DNA of 64,000 nt from Colwellia sp. C2M11 (lineage in GTDB: Bacteria; Pseudomonadota; Gammaproteobacteria; Enterobacterales; Alteromonadaceae), in the NCBI RefSeq assembly GCF_018860915.1, contig NZ_JAHKQD010000011.1, forward strand, positions 1-64,000, read 5' to 3'. The translations under genes and the position numbers were made by a program. The notes below the pieces were generated by a model. It was given only the letters and a program-made list of their open reading frames with translations. It had not been told where the DNA came from and made no database searches. The first letter of the stretch is position 1. Each line of letters starts with the position of its first letter. Shown in pieces: positions 17,442 to 26,957 of this stretch.

Positions 17442-18560
17442 ATGTCTGTTGTAATTAGTGGGACGGGGTTATTTACTCCTCCTGAAAGTATTTCCAATGA
17501 TGAGTTAGTCACTTGTTTTAATCGTTATGTTGATCACTTTAATAGTAGTAATAAACAAGCTATTGAAAGCGGTGATATTACTGCGCTAGCTCATTCGAGT
17601 AGCGCTTTTATTGAAAAAGCTTCAGGTATCAAAAGCCGTTATGTTATGTCTAAGTCAGACATATTAAATATTGATGTTATGAGACCGACATTTGTTGAAC
17701 GTCCCAATAACGAATTATCCTTACAAGCCGAAATTGGTGTTGCTGCAGCGAAACAAGCTATGGCTGCAGCCAATAAAACCGCGGCAGATATTGATCTTAT
17801 TATTGTTGCTTGTGCTTATACACAGCGCTCTTACCCTGCTATGGCGATAGAAATACAGCAAGCGCTAGGCTGTTCAGGTTGGGGATTTGATATGTTGGTT
17901 GCTTGTTCTGCGGCAACCTTTGGTATTATCAATGCGGCTAATGCTATTCGTAGTGGTACAGCTAAAACCGTATTAGTGATTAACCCTGAAATACTGACAC
18001 CACAAATTAACTATCGCGATAGAGATAGTCACTTTATTTTTGGTGATGTTGCTACTGCATCTATTGTTGAAGACTCTTCTACTGCGACAGGAGAGCATCA
18101 GTTTAAAATCATTGCAGAGCAGCCTATTACACAATTTTCAAATAATATTAGAAGTAATATTGGTTACATGAATCAATGTAGCCCTGACACTGAGAATGAT
18201 GTGGATAAATATTTTATTCAGCAAGGTCGAAAAGTATTTAAAGAAGTACTGCCGATGGTATCGAACCTAATAGCATCGCAAATGGATAAGGTTGGCCTAG
18301 CACCAGAAAATATTAAGCGTCTTTATTTACACCAAGCTAATATTAATATGAATAACTTTATTGGTAAGAAGGTCTTAGGTCGCGATCCTACTCCTGAAGA
18401 AGCTCCTATCATTTTAGATGAGTATGCTAATACAAGTTCGGCAGGTTGTATTATTGCTTTGCATAAGCATCATGATGGTTTCAATTCTGGAGATAAAGCA
18501 GTGTTATGCTCTTTTGGTGCAGGTTATTCAGCATGTTGTTTAATCTTAGAGTATGTTTAA
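17442..18560 (+). CDS. Beta-ketoacyl-ACP synthase III-like protein
   Basis: A 372-residue thiolase-fold condensing enzyme. The Cys-His-Asn triad is C155 (MLVACSAATFG), H297 (LHQANIN) and N330 (NTSSAG), so it should be active. It is longer than canonical FabH (about 317 residues) and has an extra insertion near residues 25-75. This resembles the 373-residue FabH-like group that includes Pseudomonas aeruginosa PA3286, described as feeding beta-oxidation acyl-CoA into fatty acid synthesis. No other fab genes are adjacent, so it is likely accessory to the main synthase. The ATG at 17442 follows GAGAG. Confidence 0.88.
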   Translation: MSVVISGTGLFTPPESISNDELVTCFNRYVDHFNSSNKQAIESGDITALAHSSSAFIEKASGIKSRYVMSKSDILNIDVMRPTFVERPNNELSLQAEIGVAAAKQAMAAANKTAADIDLIIVACAYTQRSYPAMAIEIQQALGCSGWGFDMLVACSAATFGIINAANAIRSGTAKTVLVINPEILTPQINYRDRDSHFIFGDVATASIVEDSSTATGEHQFKIIAEQPITQFSNNIRSNIGYMNQCSPDTENDVDKYFIQQGRKVFKEVLPMVSNLIASQMDKVGLAPENIKRLYLHQANINMNNFIGKKVLGRDPTPEEAPIILDEYANTSSAGCIIALHKHHDGFNSGDKAVLCSFGAGYSACCLILEYV

Positions 18561-18591
18561 AGACAGTGTAAAATGAAGTAGACATTAAAAC

Positions 18592-18629
18592 AAAAAAACC
18601 ACAGGTTATATATTACCTGTGGTTTTTTT
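18592..18629. terminator. Bidirectional terminator between FabH-like gene and dacA
   Basis: ACCACAGGT / ACCTGTGGT stem flanked by seven A on the left and seven T on the right. It lies between two convergent genes and can terminate both. Confidence 0.9.
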
Positions 18630-18653
18630 ATGTAAATTATTTAAGTAACGTTT

Positions 18654-19850
18654 TTATTCAAAAAACTGTGCAAAGAATAATTTAATGTAATCGACAACTT
18701 TAGAAAAGAAACTACCTTCATTAACTTCTTGTAGCGTAACCAGTGGGTATTGTGCAATTTCTTCATTTCCTAACTGTAGGAACAATTTACCAACAACTGT
18801 GCCTTTAGCTATCGGCGCTTTCAATTGTTGATCTAATTCAAATGTTGCTTCTAAATTCTTACGTTGACCACGAGGGATAGTAATAGGAATATCCATGGTT
18901 ATGCCTAAATCTACTTCTTTCTTGTCACCCATCCAAATACGGTTAGTGGCAAACACTTCACCAGCTTGATATGGCGTGAATGTTTCAAAGAAACGGAAAC
19001 CATAATTAAGTAACTTTTTACTTTCTACTTTACGTGCACGCTCGCTTTCAGTACCCATTACTACGGTAATAAGACGCATGTTGCCTTTTGTTGCCGAGGT
19101 GACTAGGCTATAGCCAGCATTTGATGTGTGGCCTGTTTTCATGCCATCTACATTTAAGCTTTTATCCCATAACAATGAGTTACGGTTATATTGCTTGATA
19201 TTGTTGTATGTAAAAGACTTTTGTTTATAAAGAGCATATTCATCAGGTACGTCACGAATGATTGCACCTGCTAAAGTTGCCATATCGCGAGGTGTAGTCA
19301 TATGCGATGAGCTATCTAAACCATGACTATTCTCAAAAAATGAACTCGACATACCTAATTGCTCAGCATGAGCATTCATTAAATCGGCAAAAGCACCTTC
19401 ACTACCGGCAATGTGCTCTGCCATAGCTACACAAGCATCATTACCTGATGCAATAATAATCCCTTTATTCAACAGTTCAACTGAAACTTCTGTGCCGACC
19501 TCAATAAACATTTTTGATGAGTCAGGGAAGTTTTTTGCCCAAGCATTTTCGCTGATTGTTACCTTATCATCATTGGATATGTTACCGCTTTTTAACTCTT
19601 TTCCTATGATATAACTTGTCATCATTTTGGTTAAACTGGCAGGTGCTAGTTGCATATCAGCATTGCTTTGAGCAATAACTTTGCCTGTAGTGAAATCCAT
19701 TAAAATATAGCCTTTAGCATTAATTTGTGGTGCTTCAGGAATAATTGTTATTGCATGACTTATCGATGAAAAAGCTAAAGTCGTTCCAAGTAAGGAAGTT
19801 GATATTACTTTGAAAAAATTACGTATGATATTTTTTGATTTTATAGGCAT
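18654..19850 (-). CDS. dacA: D-alanyl-D-alanine carboxypeptidase (PBP5/6 type)
   Basis: A periplasmic low-molecular-weight penicillin-binding protein that trims the terminal D-Ala from peptidoglycan stem peptides. A signal peptide (about 1-33) precedes the catalytic domain. The active-site triads are SLTK (S72-K75), SGN (135-137) and KTG (238-240). The C-terminal domain ends in a probable amphipathic membrane anchor (VVDYIKLFFAQFFE). At 398 residues it is typical. It closes the leuS-to-dacA block. In E. coli ybeD-lipB-lipA follow dacA, but here a FabH-like gene does and the lip genes lie at 60 kb. Confidence 0.96.
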   Translation of the reverse strand: MPIKSKNIIRNFFKVISTSLLGTTLAFSSISHAITIIPEAPQINAKGYILMDFTTGKVIAQSNADMQLAPASLTKMMTSYIIGKELKSGNISNDDKVTISENAWAKNFPDSSKMFIEVGTEVSVELLNKGIIIASGNDACVAMAEHIAGSEGAFADLMNAHAEQLGMSSSFFENSHGLDSSSHMTTPRDMATLAGAIIRDVPDEYALYKQKSFTYNNIKQYNRNSLLWDKSLNVDGMKTGHTSNAGYSLVTSATKGNMRLITVVMGTESERARKVESKKLLNYGFRFFETFTPYQAGEVFATNRIWMGDKKEVDLGITMDIPITIPRGQRKNLEATFELDQQLKAPIAKGTVVGKLFLQLGNEEIAQYPLVTLQEVNEGSFFSKVVDYIKLFFAQFFE

Positions 19851-19948
19851 AATTATTTAATGTTAGGTTCGATAGAGTGATGAATTAATATAAAGCTAGA
19901 GGAAAGTATAACAGCTCTAATTTACATGGCTATGGTTGATATTAAGTA

Positions 19949-19972
19949 AATTGTAAAAATCGATTTACAATT
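19949..19972 (-). terminator. Hairpin between rlpA and dacA
   Basis: AATTGTAAA / TTTACAATT, 9-bp arms with a 6-nt loop, 37 nt after the rlpA stop. The stem is AT-rich and the following T content is modest, so it is a weak terminator candidate or part of the dacA control region. Confidence 0.4.
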
Positions 19973-20008
19973 AGTATTAATATCTTAACGGTTGCATTAT
20001 TTTGTCTA

Positions 20009-20869
20009 TTATAAAGCCTTTAAATAGGCATTTGGGTAGCTACCTTTTTTTAGTTCTAGCAAGAGGTTATTTAAGGTTGTTGTATTCGCTATAGGGCCTA
20101 TTTGAATGCGATATATACCGTTTTCTTTAGGAAATTTAACTGTTTGAGAATATTTAGCTGAGATTTCTTTCGCTATTGTTTGTGCAAGTTCATGCTTACT
20201 CGTAGCAAAGACTTGAATATGATCTTTTTCTTTCGTTAGTGACTTTTCAAGTAAATGGTCAGCAATGGTTTTACTGACGACTGGCTTGGCTTCAGCTTCT
20301 TTTTTGGGGATAGGTGGGCTCATTGCTGTTACCTTCTCTCCAAATTCAGTAATCGCACTGATTTTTACTTCTGCAGTCCCACTTGTTAGCATATCAAGCT
20401 TATAGGCTGCACTGTAGGATAAATCAATAATACGATTTTGATGAAAAGGTCCACGATCATTGACACGAACAATAACTGATTTATTATTCGCAAGATTAGT
20501 GACTTTAAGATATGTCGGTAAAGGCAAATGTTTATGTGCTGCACTCATGGCATACATATCATAAATTTCGCCATTGGAGGTTAAATGACCATGAAATTTA
20601 TTACCGTACCAAGAAGCGGTGCCAATTTGTTCAAAATTTTCTGCACTAGGTAATACTTTATAATTGATACCACGTACTTGATAGTCTTTATTCCCCCCTC
20701 TACTGTATGGCTCGGCACGTGCAATAGCATCTTGTTGTTCGCTTTGGTTTGGCAGTCGAGTTGGGATACTATCGTGTTTATCTTGATAACGGCCATTACT
20801 ACAGGATGCGACGAGAAGCACCGAAATAATTAAGAAAAGTGTTTGTAGAATTCTCATGAATTGACTCAT
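20009..20869 (-). CDS. rlpA: Septal-ring lipoprotein RlpA with SPOR domain
   Basis: RlpA is an outer-membrane lipoprotein at the division site; some members are lytic transglycosylases acting on denuded glycan. The lipobox LLVASC is at about 19-24, counted from the first ATG. The internal ATG four codons in, at 20857, gives a better signal peptide (MRILQTLF). A double-psi barrel follows, with GTASWYGNKFHG, TSNGEIYDM and VNDRGPFH; the Asp needed for lytic activity appears to be there. A C-terminal SPOR domain (about 210-285) should bind denuded peptidoglycan. It follows rodA, as is conserved. Confidence 0.93.
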   Translation of the reverse strand: MSQFMRILQTLFLIISVLLVASCSNGRYQDKHDSIPTRLPNQSEQQDAIARAEPYSRGGNKDYQVRGINYKVLPSAENFEQIGTASWYGNKFHGHLTSNGEIYDMYAMSAAHKHLPLPTYLKVTNLANNKSVIVRVNDRGPFHQNRIIDLSYSAAYKLDMLTSGTAEVKISAITEFGEKVTAMSPPIPKKEAEAKPVVSKTIADHLLEKSLTKEKDHIQVFATSKHELAQTIAKEISAKYSQTVKFPKENGIYRIQIGPIANTTTLNNLLLELKKGSYPNAYLKAL

Positions 20870-20988
20870 TGTATAAAACGTTTGATTGTTATAGTTGCAG
20901 TATATTTATTATGGTTTTAGTAAAAAGTAATATCTTATGTTCGCTGTTAAGCTATGTTGATAATAAATTAAGACGAAATAACTGAATA

Positions 20989-22104
20989 TTATACATGAAA
21001 TCGCCTATGTGTACTGATAGCCATAAGCATGCCAAAACCGGCGAGCAAAGTCACCATTGAAGTACCTCCAAAACTAACTAAGGGAAGTGGTACGCCAACC
21101 ACTGGTAATAAGCCTGATACCATACCTATGTTTACAAAGACATAAACGAAGAAGGTTAAAGTTATGCTACCGGCTAATAACTTTGTAAATGCATCTTGAG
21201 CATGCGTAGCAATCCATAACCCGCGCATTACAATAAGTAAGTATACTGCGAGTAATATGCCGACGCCAACTAAACCAAACTCTTCGCTGAAAACGGCAAA
21301 AATAAAGTCGGTATGTCGTTCAGGTAAGAATTCGAGTTGTGACTGTGTACCTTGTAACCAGCCTTTACCGGTAACGCCGCCTGAGCCAATTGCTATTTTA
21401 GATTGAATAATATGGTAGCCTGAGCCAAGCGGGTCTTGTTCAGGGTTTAAAAAGGTCATTACGCGTTGTCTTTGATAATCTTTCATCAAAAACATCCATA
21501 AAATAGGAGCAAAAGCTGAGCCTAAACCAACACATACACCAATGAGTTTCCAGCTTGCACCAGCAAGGAATATGACAAAAATACCTGAGCTAGCGATTAA
21601 TAATGATGTGCCTAAATCAGGCTGCTTAGCAATCAATAGCGTTGGCATTAATACTAAAATAAAAGCGAAAAACATCGTGGTTTTTTTTACGGGAAGACTT
21701 TCTTGGCTAATAAACCAAGCAATCATAATAGGGACAATGAGCTTCATTATTTCAGATGGTTGAAACTTCATAAAACCTAAATCTAACCAACGCTGTGCCC
21801 CTTTACCTACATGGCCAAAAAGTAATACGGAAACGAGTAATAATATTCCTATTACAAAAACAGGTACTGCCCATTTTTTATAGGAGAGGGGAGGAATTTG
21901 AGCAACGGCTACCATAACAACTAAAGCAACGCCTAATCGAATCGCTTGACGGTAAACTATGTCTATATCTTGCCCGCCAGCACTGTAGACAATAAATAAC
22001 CCTAGTGCCATAAGTGATAATATGCCGAGCAGTAAAACTAAATCGATATGCAATTTTTGCCATATACTATAGGTTTGTTCTTGCGCTTCGTTATTATTCC
22101 GCAT
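20989..22104 (-). CDS. rodA: Rod-shape SEDS glycosyltransferase RodA
   Basis: RodA polymerises glycan strands of lateral-wall peptidoglycan with its partner PBP2. The 371-residue protein has about ten membrane segments. SEDS signatures are GKGAQRWLDLGFMKFQPSEI near 83-103 and the late VGVPLPLVSFGGTSM near 336-350. The start codon lies inside the end of mrdA (11-nt overlap), which should couple their translation. This is the conserved core of the rod complex, so the organism is presumably rod-shaped. Confidence 0.97.
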   Translation of the reverse strand: MRNNNEAQEQTYSIWQKLHIDLVLLLGILSLMALGLFIVYSAGGQDIDIVYRQAIRLGVALVVMVAVAQIPPLSYKKWAVPVFVIGILLLVSVLLFGHVGKGAQRWLDLGFMKFQPSEIMKLIVPIMIAWFISQESLPVKKTTMFFAFILVLMPTLLIAKQPDLGTSLLIASSGIFVIFLAGASWKLIGVCVGLGSAFAPILWMFLMKDYQRQRVMTFLNPEQDPLGSGYHIIQSKIAIGSGGVTGKGWLQGTQSQLEFLPERHTDFIFAVFSEEFGLVGVGILLAVYLLIVMRGLWIATHAQDAFTKLLAGSITLTFFVYVFVNIGMVSGLLPVVGVPLPLVSFGGTSMVTLLAGFGMLMAISTHRRFHV

Positions 22105-24067
22105 GACTAGTGCTCAAATTGTGTTGTAATGGCGAGTGAGTATGGTGATGAGCAACATCATCTGTATCGATAGTTGAACTTCCATAGCTAGATGCAATTT
22201 CTCTGTTGCCAAAGTACTGATCCATAATTTGTCTTGCTACAGGGCCTGCATTGGTGCCACCGCCACCTTTTGAAACGTTTTCTATTGCCACTGATACGAC
22301 TATTTCAGGTGCATTATAGGGAGCAAAAGCGATAAACATTGCGTTGTCTCGTTGATTTTCTTTTGTTTTTTCTGCATCATATTTTTCGTCTTGTTTAATA
22401 CGCGCAACCTGTGCTGAACCGGTTTTTCCTGCGGCATCATATTTTGCACCTTTAAATGGTGCATGAGCTGTTGCGCTAATTTCTTGAACTGTTCGGTGCA
22501 TAGCGTTAAGTATTAAGTCCCAATGCTTGTCATTTTTTAGTACTAAAGGTGCTTGCTCTTCATAAATGACTTCTTCTTCAATATCTGAGTCTCTGCTGCG
22601 TTCTTTAGTTGATTTAAGCAAGTGTGGTACTCTGCGTTTGCCGCGATTTACTAAGGTTGTTAATGCTTGGGTTAATTGTAATGGGGTAACGGTCCAATAA
22701 CTTTGTCCAATACCAACCGACAAGGTTTCACCTGTATACCAAGCTTTATTGTAGCGAGCACGCTTCCATTCGACACTAGGCATGATACCGCTACTTTCTT
22801 CATGTATATCAATGCCAGTGTAATCTCCAAAGCCAAAGCGTTCCATCATGGTACTAATTTTGGTGATACCGAGCTTAAAAGCTAAATCAAAAAAGTAGAT
22901 ATTACAGGATTGCTCAATTGCTTTATTTAAGTCAACCCAGCCATGGCCCCACTTTTTCCAATCACGGTATTTATTAGGTAAACCTTTAAGTTGATACCAA
23001 CCAGGATCCCAAACTCGGGTTTCAGGTGTAATAATACCTTCTTCTAACCCTGTTAATGCTAAGAAGGGTTTTACTGTTGATGCTGGCGGGTAACCTTGCA
23101 CACTTCTATTAATTAGGGGTAAATCTTTTGAATTACGTATTTTATTCCAATCTTTAGTGCTAATACCATGGACAAATAAATTACCATCGTAACTAGGGTT
23201 AGAGTACATTGCTAAAATATCGCCTGTACGTGGATCCATCGCAACTACCGCACCACGTTTTCCTGCCAGAGCACGTTTAGCGATCATCTGTAACTCAATG
23301 TCGAGTGTTAACGTTAAGTCCTTACCTGGTGTTGGCGGTTTATAATCTAATGTTCGAATAACTCGACCTCGACTATTTACCTCAACTTCTTGATGGCCGA
23401 TGGTACCGTGCAGAATATCTTCATAATATTTTTCAATACCTAGCTTCCCTATGCCATGCGTTGCTGCATAGTTTTCAGACTTGCCATCAATTTCAAGTTG
23501 ATTAGCATCTTTACGATTTATGCGTGCTACATAACCTAAGTTATGTGTTGTTAACTTACCAAAAGGGTAATAACGTTTTAGCCGAGCATCGACAAAAACA
23601 CCAGGGAATTTATGCTGATTAACGGAGAAAAGGGCAACTTGTTGCTCGCTTAAGCGAGGGTGTAACTCTATTTGTTTGAAGCGGCGTTTACGTTTAACCG
23701 ATTTGAAAAAGCTTTTTTTTCTATCATCACTTATGTTAAGTAACGTACTAATTTCGTCGATACTCTCTTGTAAATTTTCAGTTTGCTCAGGTATAACTGC
23801 TAGGCTGTAAACTGGTTTGTTATCAGCAAGAATGACACCATTTCGATCATAAATTAGACCGCGATTCGGGGCAACAGGTAATAGTTTTATTCGATTAGAG
23901 TTAGAACGTGTTTGGTATTTTTCGAATGAATTTACTTGCAGTGAATAAATATTATTAAACAATATTAATATAAGTATTAATACACCCATAAATATAATAA
24001 AGGTACGGCGAGCAAATAAGTTTGCTTCTGCGCTATGATTACGCATCGTAATACGACGTTTAGCCAC
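22094..24067 (-). CDS. mrdA: Penicillin-binding protein 2 (MrdA)
   Basis: Class B transpeptidase that cross-links side-wall peptidoglycan with RodA. One N-terminal membrane helix (about 22-44) is followed by the pedestal domain and a transpeptidase domain with STVK (S330-K333), SCN (387-389) and KTG (548-550). The start is GTG at 24065-24067 with AAAGGAA upstream; an in-frame ATG at 24046 lacks a ribosome site. At 657 residues it is slightly longer than E. coli PBP2, and the C terminus carries a short His-rich tail (VAHHHTHS) of unknown meaning. Confidence 0.97.
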   Translation of the reverse strand: MAKRRITMRNHSAEANLFARRTFIIFMGVLILILILFNNIYSLQVNSFEKYQTRSNSNRIKLLPVAPNRGLIYDRNGVILADNKPVYSLAVIPEQTENLQESIDEISTLLNISDDRKKSFFKSVKRKRRFKQIELHPRLSEQQVALFSVNQHKFPGVFVDARLKRYYPFGKLTTHNLGYVARINRKDANQLEIDGKSENYAATHGIGKLGIEKYYEDILHGTIGHQEVEVNSRGRVIRTLDYKPPTPGKDLTLTLDIELQMIAKRALAGKRGAVVAMDPRTGDILAMYSNPSYDGNLFVHGISTKDWNKIRNSKDLPLINRSVQGYPPASTVKPFLALTGLEEGIITPETRVWDPGWYQLKGLPNKYRDWKKWGHGWVDLNKAIEQSCNIYFFDLAFKLGITKISTMMERFGFGDYTGIDIHEESSGIMPSVEWKRARYNKAWYTGETLSVGIGQSYWTVTPLQLTQALTTLVNRGKRRVPHLLKSTKERSRDSDIEEEVIYEEQAPLVLKNDKHWDLILNAMHRTVQEISATAHAPFKGAKYDAAGKTGSAQVARIKQDEKYDAEKTKENQRDNAMFIAFAPYNAPEIVVSVAIENVSKGGGGTNAGPVARQIMDQYFGNREIASSYGSSTIDTDDVAHHHTHSPLQHNLSTSHAE

Positions 24068-24181
24068 AATTATTTCCTTTAAGCCATACTATTTTAGCAG
24101 CGAATATATTTTTATTAGCACACTTATTGTAAATAATATTATAAAGAAAGCTTTGTTCAGCTATACAATAAGTCGTCACAG

Positions 24182-24652
24182 CTATTCTCTATGATAAGGG
24201 TGATTAGTATTAACGCTCCAAGCGCGATACAAGCTTTCAGCAATGAGAATTCTTACCATAGGGTGTGGTAAGGTTAATGACGATAAAGACCATTTTTGTT
24301 CACTGGCTTTGATGCAAGCAGGAGATAAGCCTTCTGGACCACCTACCAATAATGCGACATCTCTACCGTCAAACTGCCAACGTTCAAGTTGTTTGGCAAG
24401 TTGTGGCGTATCCCAAGGTTTACCTTCCACCTCTAAAGTGACTATTCGGTTTCCTTTGGGAATAGCGTTGAGTAACTGCTCACCTTCTTTTTCTAAAATA
24501 CGGGCAATATCTGCATTTTTGCCACGCTTTCCTGCTGATATTTCGACTAACTCAAATGGTAAGTCACGAGGAAAGCGACGAGAATATTCGCTAAAACCCT
24601 GAGTGACCCAACTAGGCATTTTGGTGCCGACGGCATATAAAGTTAGTTTCAT
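24182..24652 (-). CDS. rlmH: 23S rRNA pseudouridine-1915 N3-methyltransferase RlmH
   Basis: A SPOUT methyltransferase that methylates pseudouridine 1915 in helix 69 of 23S rRNA on assembled 70S ribosomes. The 156-residue length is exact for the family. The SAM-binding knot is visible as [11 protein letters not shown] (near 101-111) and the C-terminal [20 protein letters not shown] region, ending NHPYHRE. It sits 17 nt after rsfS, another large-subunit factor; the pair is conserved. Confidence 0.97.
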   Translation of the reverse strand: MKLTLYAVGTKMPSWVTQGFSEYSRRFPRDLPFELVEISAGKRGKNADIARILEKEGEQLLNAIPKGNRIVTLEVEGKPWDTPQLAKQLERWQFDGRDVALLVGGPEGLSPACIKASEQKWSLSSLTLPHPMVRILIAESLYRAWSVNTNHPYHRE

Positions 24653-24669
24653 TATTAAGCCCAGCTAAA

Positions 24670-24993
24670 TTATTCTTCTGCCCATAACTGTTCTAAATTA
24701 TATTTATCGCGTTCTTCATCTGTCATCACATGAACGATAATATCGCCCAAATCAACTAATGACCATTCACCAACATCGTTACCTTCTATTCCACGAGGAG
24801 CAGAGCCAGCAGCGCGACATTCCATTGCAACAGATTGGGCGATGGATTTTACGTGACGCTTTGAGTTACCTGAGCAGATAATCATATAGTCAGCAAAACT
24901 TGCTTTATTAGTAATATGAAGAGAAACAATATCTCTTCCTTTCATATCATCAAGTTTTTCTATAACAAATTTATTAAGTTCTTCAGTTTGCAA
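24670..24993 (-). CDS. rsfS: Ribosomal silencing factor RsfS
   Basis: RsfS binds L14 on the 50S subunit and blocks subunit joining in starvation. The 107 residues include FADYMIICSGNSKRHV, GNDVGEWSLVDLGDIIVHV and EERDKYNLEQLW, the family's core. The start appears to be TTG at 24991-24993: AGGAAG sits about 8 nt upstream and the first residues (QTEELNKFV) fit, with no ATG nearby in frame. A rare start may hold expression low. A 116-bp gap separates it from nadD upstream. Confidence 0.95.
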   Translation of the reverse strand: MQTEELNKFVIEKLDDMKGRDIVSLHITNKASFADYMIICSGNSKRHVKSIAQSVAMECRAAGSAPRGIEGNDVGEWSLVDLGDIIVHVMTDEERDKYNLEQLWAEE

Positions 24994-25109
24994 GGTTGTT
25001 CTTCCTAGAGTTAGGTTTATTGTTAAGCTCGGTATTAAAGCACCGATAATAGCTGCGTTAAAATACGCACCATATAAGTTGGTAATAGTAACACTTTTTG
25101 ATGAAGCCG

Positions 25110-25781
25110 TTAACGATAAAGCATATTTTTGTTGATTAAATCTAATACTTTTGGATTTAATAACTTTTGGCAGCTCTGTTTATTAATTAAACGTTGTCTT
25201 ATTTCACTAGAAGAAAGGTTGATATTTAAGTGTTTTTCATTGTTTGGTAGGCTGCAAGGGAGTAATAAAATACCGCCATATTTTTTTTGTTTCAATGCAT
25301 GTACATCCGAAACTTGGTGTTCATTGAGTAGTATTTGAGTCGCGTGGTTGATGTTCTCTAGTTGATAGTTTGGTCGGGTATTTACCACTAAATGACAAAG
25401 CGATAATATTTCTTGATACTTATGCCATTGCGTAAAAGTTAATAAAGAGTCTAGGCCCATGATGAAATATAAACGTGAATTGGGATATGATAATGCTAAT
25501 TCTTTTAAAGTATCGACAGTATAAGAATAACCACTACGGTGTAATTCGCGTTCATCACAACTAAAGATAGATTCACTTTCACAGGCTAACTTTACCATGG
25601 TAGCTCGTTGTTTGGCGCTGACATTAGGCGTTGCTTTATGAGGGGGAATGCTTGCAGGAATAACTAGCACTTTATCTAATGACAAATGCTCCGCGACTGC
25701 CTTGGCGGGTAAAGTATGACCAAGATGAATGGGGTTAAAGGTACCACCTAAAATGCCAATATCATTCACTGTTCTTTGCAC
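25110..25781 (-). CDS. nadD: Nicotinate-nucleotide adenylyltransferase NadD
   Basis: Adenylates nicotinate mononucleotide in NAD synthesis. The nucleotidyltransferase signature GGTFNPIHLGH is at about 11-21, and the C-terminal LSSSEIRQRL corresponds to the ISSTxxR motif. The 223 residues are normal. The start is GTG at 25781, or a second GTG at 25769; no strong ribosome site decides between them. It lies between holA and rsfS, as in many gammaproteobacteria, though without the cobC/phosphatase gene found there in E. coli. Confidence 0.95.
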   Translation of the reverse strand: MQRTVNDIGILGGTFNPIHLGHTLPAKAVAEHLSLDKVLVIPASIPPHKATPNVSAKQRATMVKLACESESIFSCDERELHRSGYSYTVDTLKELALSYPNSRLYFIMGLDSLLTFTQWHKYQEILSLCHLVVNTRPNYQLENINHATQILLNEHQVSDVHALKQKKYGGILLLPCSLPNNEKHLNINLSSSEIRQRLINKQSCQKLLNPKVLDLINKNMLYR

Positions 25782-25856
25782 TCACATTTGCTGTATTTAT
25801 CATCTTTTACTCTTTATCTTCTTTATTCTACTTAACTAGCTTAAGTTAAATGTAGA

Positions 25857-26921
25857 TTAACCATATTCATAGTTCAGTGAAAAGTGCTGAGTAGTCTCGC
25901 CGTGATAAAGTGTGATACATAGATCTGCTAATAATATAAAAGCGTTAAATTCACTGCTTGTTTTACTGATTAAATCAATATCGGCCAGTCGTGACACCGC
26001 TCGTTTGGCATTTTTCAAGCTTATATGTGTTAGCGCATGCTGATATAAAGGTTTACGTTTATCCCAAATACGATATTCTTTATATAAGTCATTGAGTGGT
26101 GTTCCTTGTGCTAACTTACTTAGCATGGTGTATAACTGGCTAACTTCTTTGTGAAAGACCCAAATTATTTGTCCGGTAGCTGCGCCTTCCTGTTGTAACT
26201 GATCCAACATCACAACGCACTTTTTGCAATTACCTAGTAATAATGCATCAATAATTTGAAATGGATTAAACTTAGCCTGTTTGGTGACTAGTTTTTCTGC
26301 TTCATTTAAACTAATTAGTTGATTATTAGTCGGGAATAGTAGTGAAAGTTTCTGCAGCTCTTGTTCTAGAGCGGGTAAATTTCCCTCGCATAGCTCAATT
26401 AATAATGAGGATAACTCAGGAGCTAGGTTAATATTTAGATTTCTTGCTTGCTGTTGTAGCCATCGAGGTAGGCTTTTGGTATCAATATCATATATTGGCA
26501 GGTAGCAGCCTAGTTGGGTGAAGGTTTTAAACCATTTTTTATTCGCACTAGGTCCATCAAGTTTAGGGCCATGAAAAATAAACACGACATCTTGTAATGC
26601 GACATTTTTTTCAATCACTTCACTCAATGCAAGTAAGCTTTTATTACCATGATCTCCAATCTTAACCGTAGTTAACTCTACTTCAATAATACGTTGGTTA
26701 GAGAATAAGCTCATTGATTGATATTCATCAATAAGCTGCTGCCAATCAAAACTATTATCACTAGTAAAGCGAATTACTTCACTAAAACCTTGTTGCAAGG
26801 CATGATTTCTAATTGTTGCTAAGCTATCATTTTTTTGCCAAGGCTCATCCCCAAAAACCAACCACACAGGTTTAAAGCCTTGTGTTAGTGTTTGCTGTAG
26901 TTGGTTGTGGTAAATCTTCAT
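25857..26921 (-). CDS. holA: DNA polymerase III subunit delta HolA
   Basis: The delta subunit opens the beta clamp during clamp loading. The 354 residues fit the family, starting with IYHNQLQQTL and WLVFGDEPW (in place of the P-loop of true ATPase subunits) and carrying the conserved FNPFQIIDALLLGN segment near 220. Order lptE-holA-nadD is conserved; gaps here are 36 bp and 75 bp. Confidence 0.95.
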   Translation of the reverse strand: MKIYHNQLQQTLTQGFKPVWLVFGDEPWQKNDSLATIRNHALQQGFSEVIRFTSDNSFDWQQLIDEYQSMSLFSNQRIIEVELTTVKIGDHGNKSLLALSEVIEKNVALQDVVFIFHGPKLDGPSANKKWFKTFTQLGCYLPIYDIDTKSLPRWLQQQARNLNINLAPELSSLLIELCEGNLPALEQELQKLSLLFPTNNQLISLNEAEKLVTKQAKFNPFQIIDALLLGNCKKCVVMLDQLQQEGAATGQIIWVFHKEVSQLYTMLSKLAQGTPLNDLYKEYRIWDKRKPLYQHALTHISLKNAKRAVSRLADIDLISKTSSEFNAFILLADLCITLYHGETTQHFSLNYEYG

Positions 26922-26957
26922 GGATGCCTTGTTTTAAATTAGCGAAAATTGTCGATG

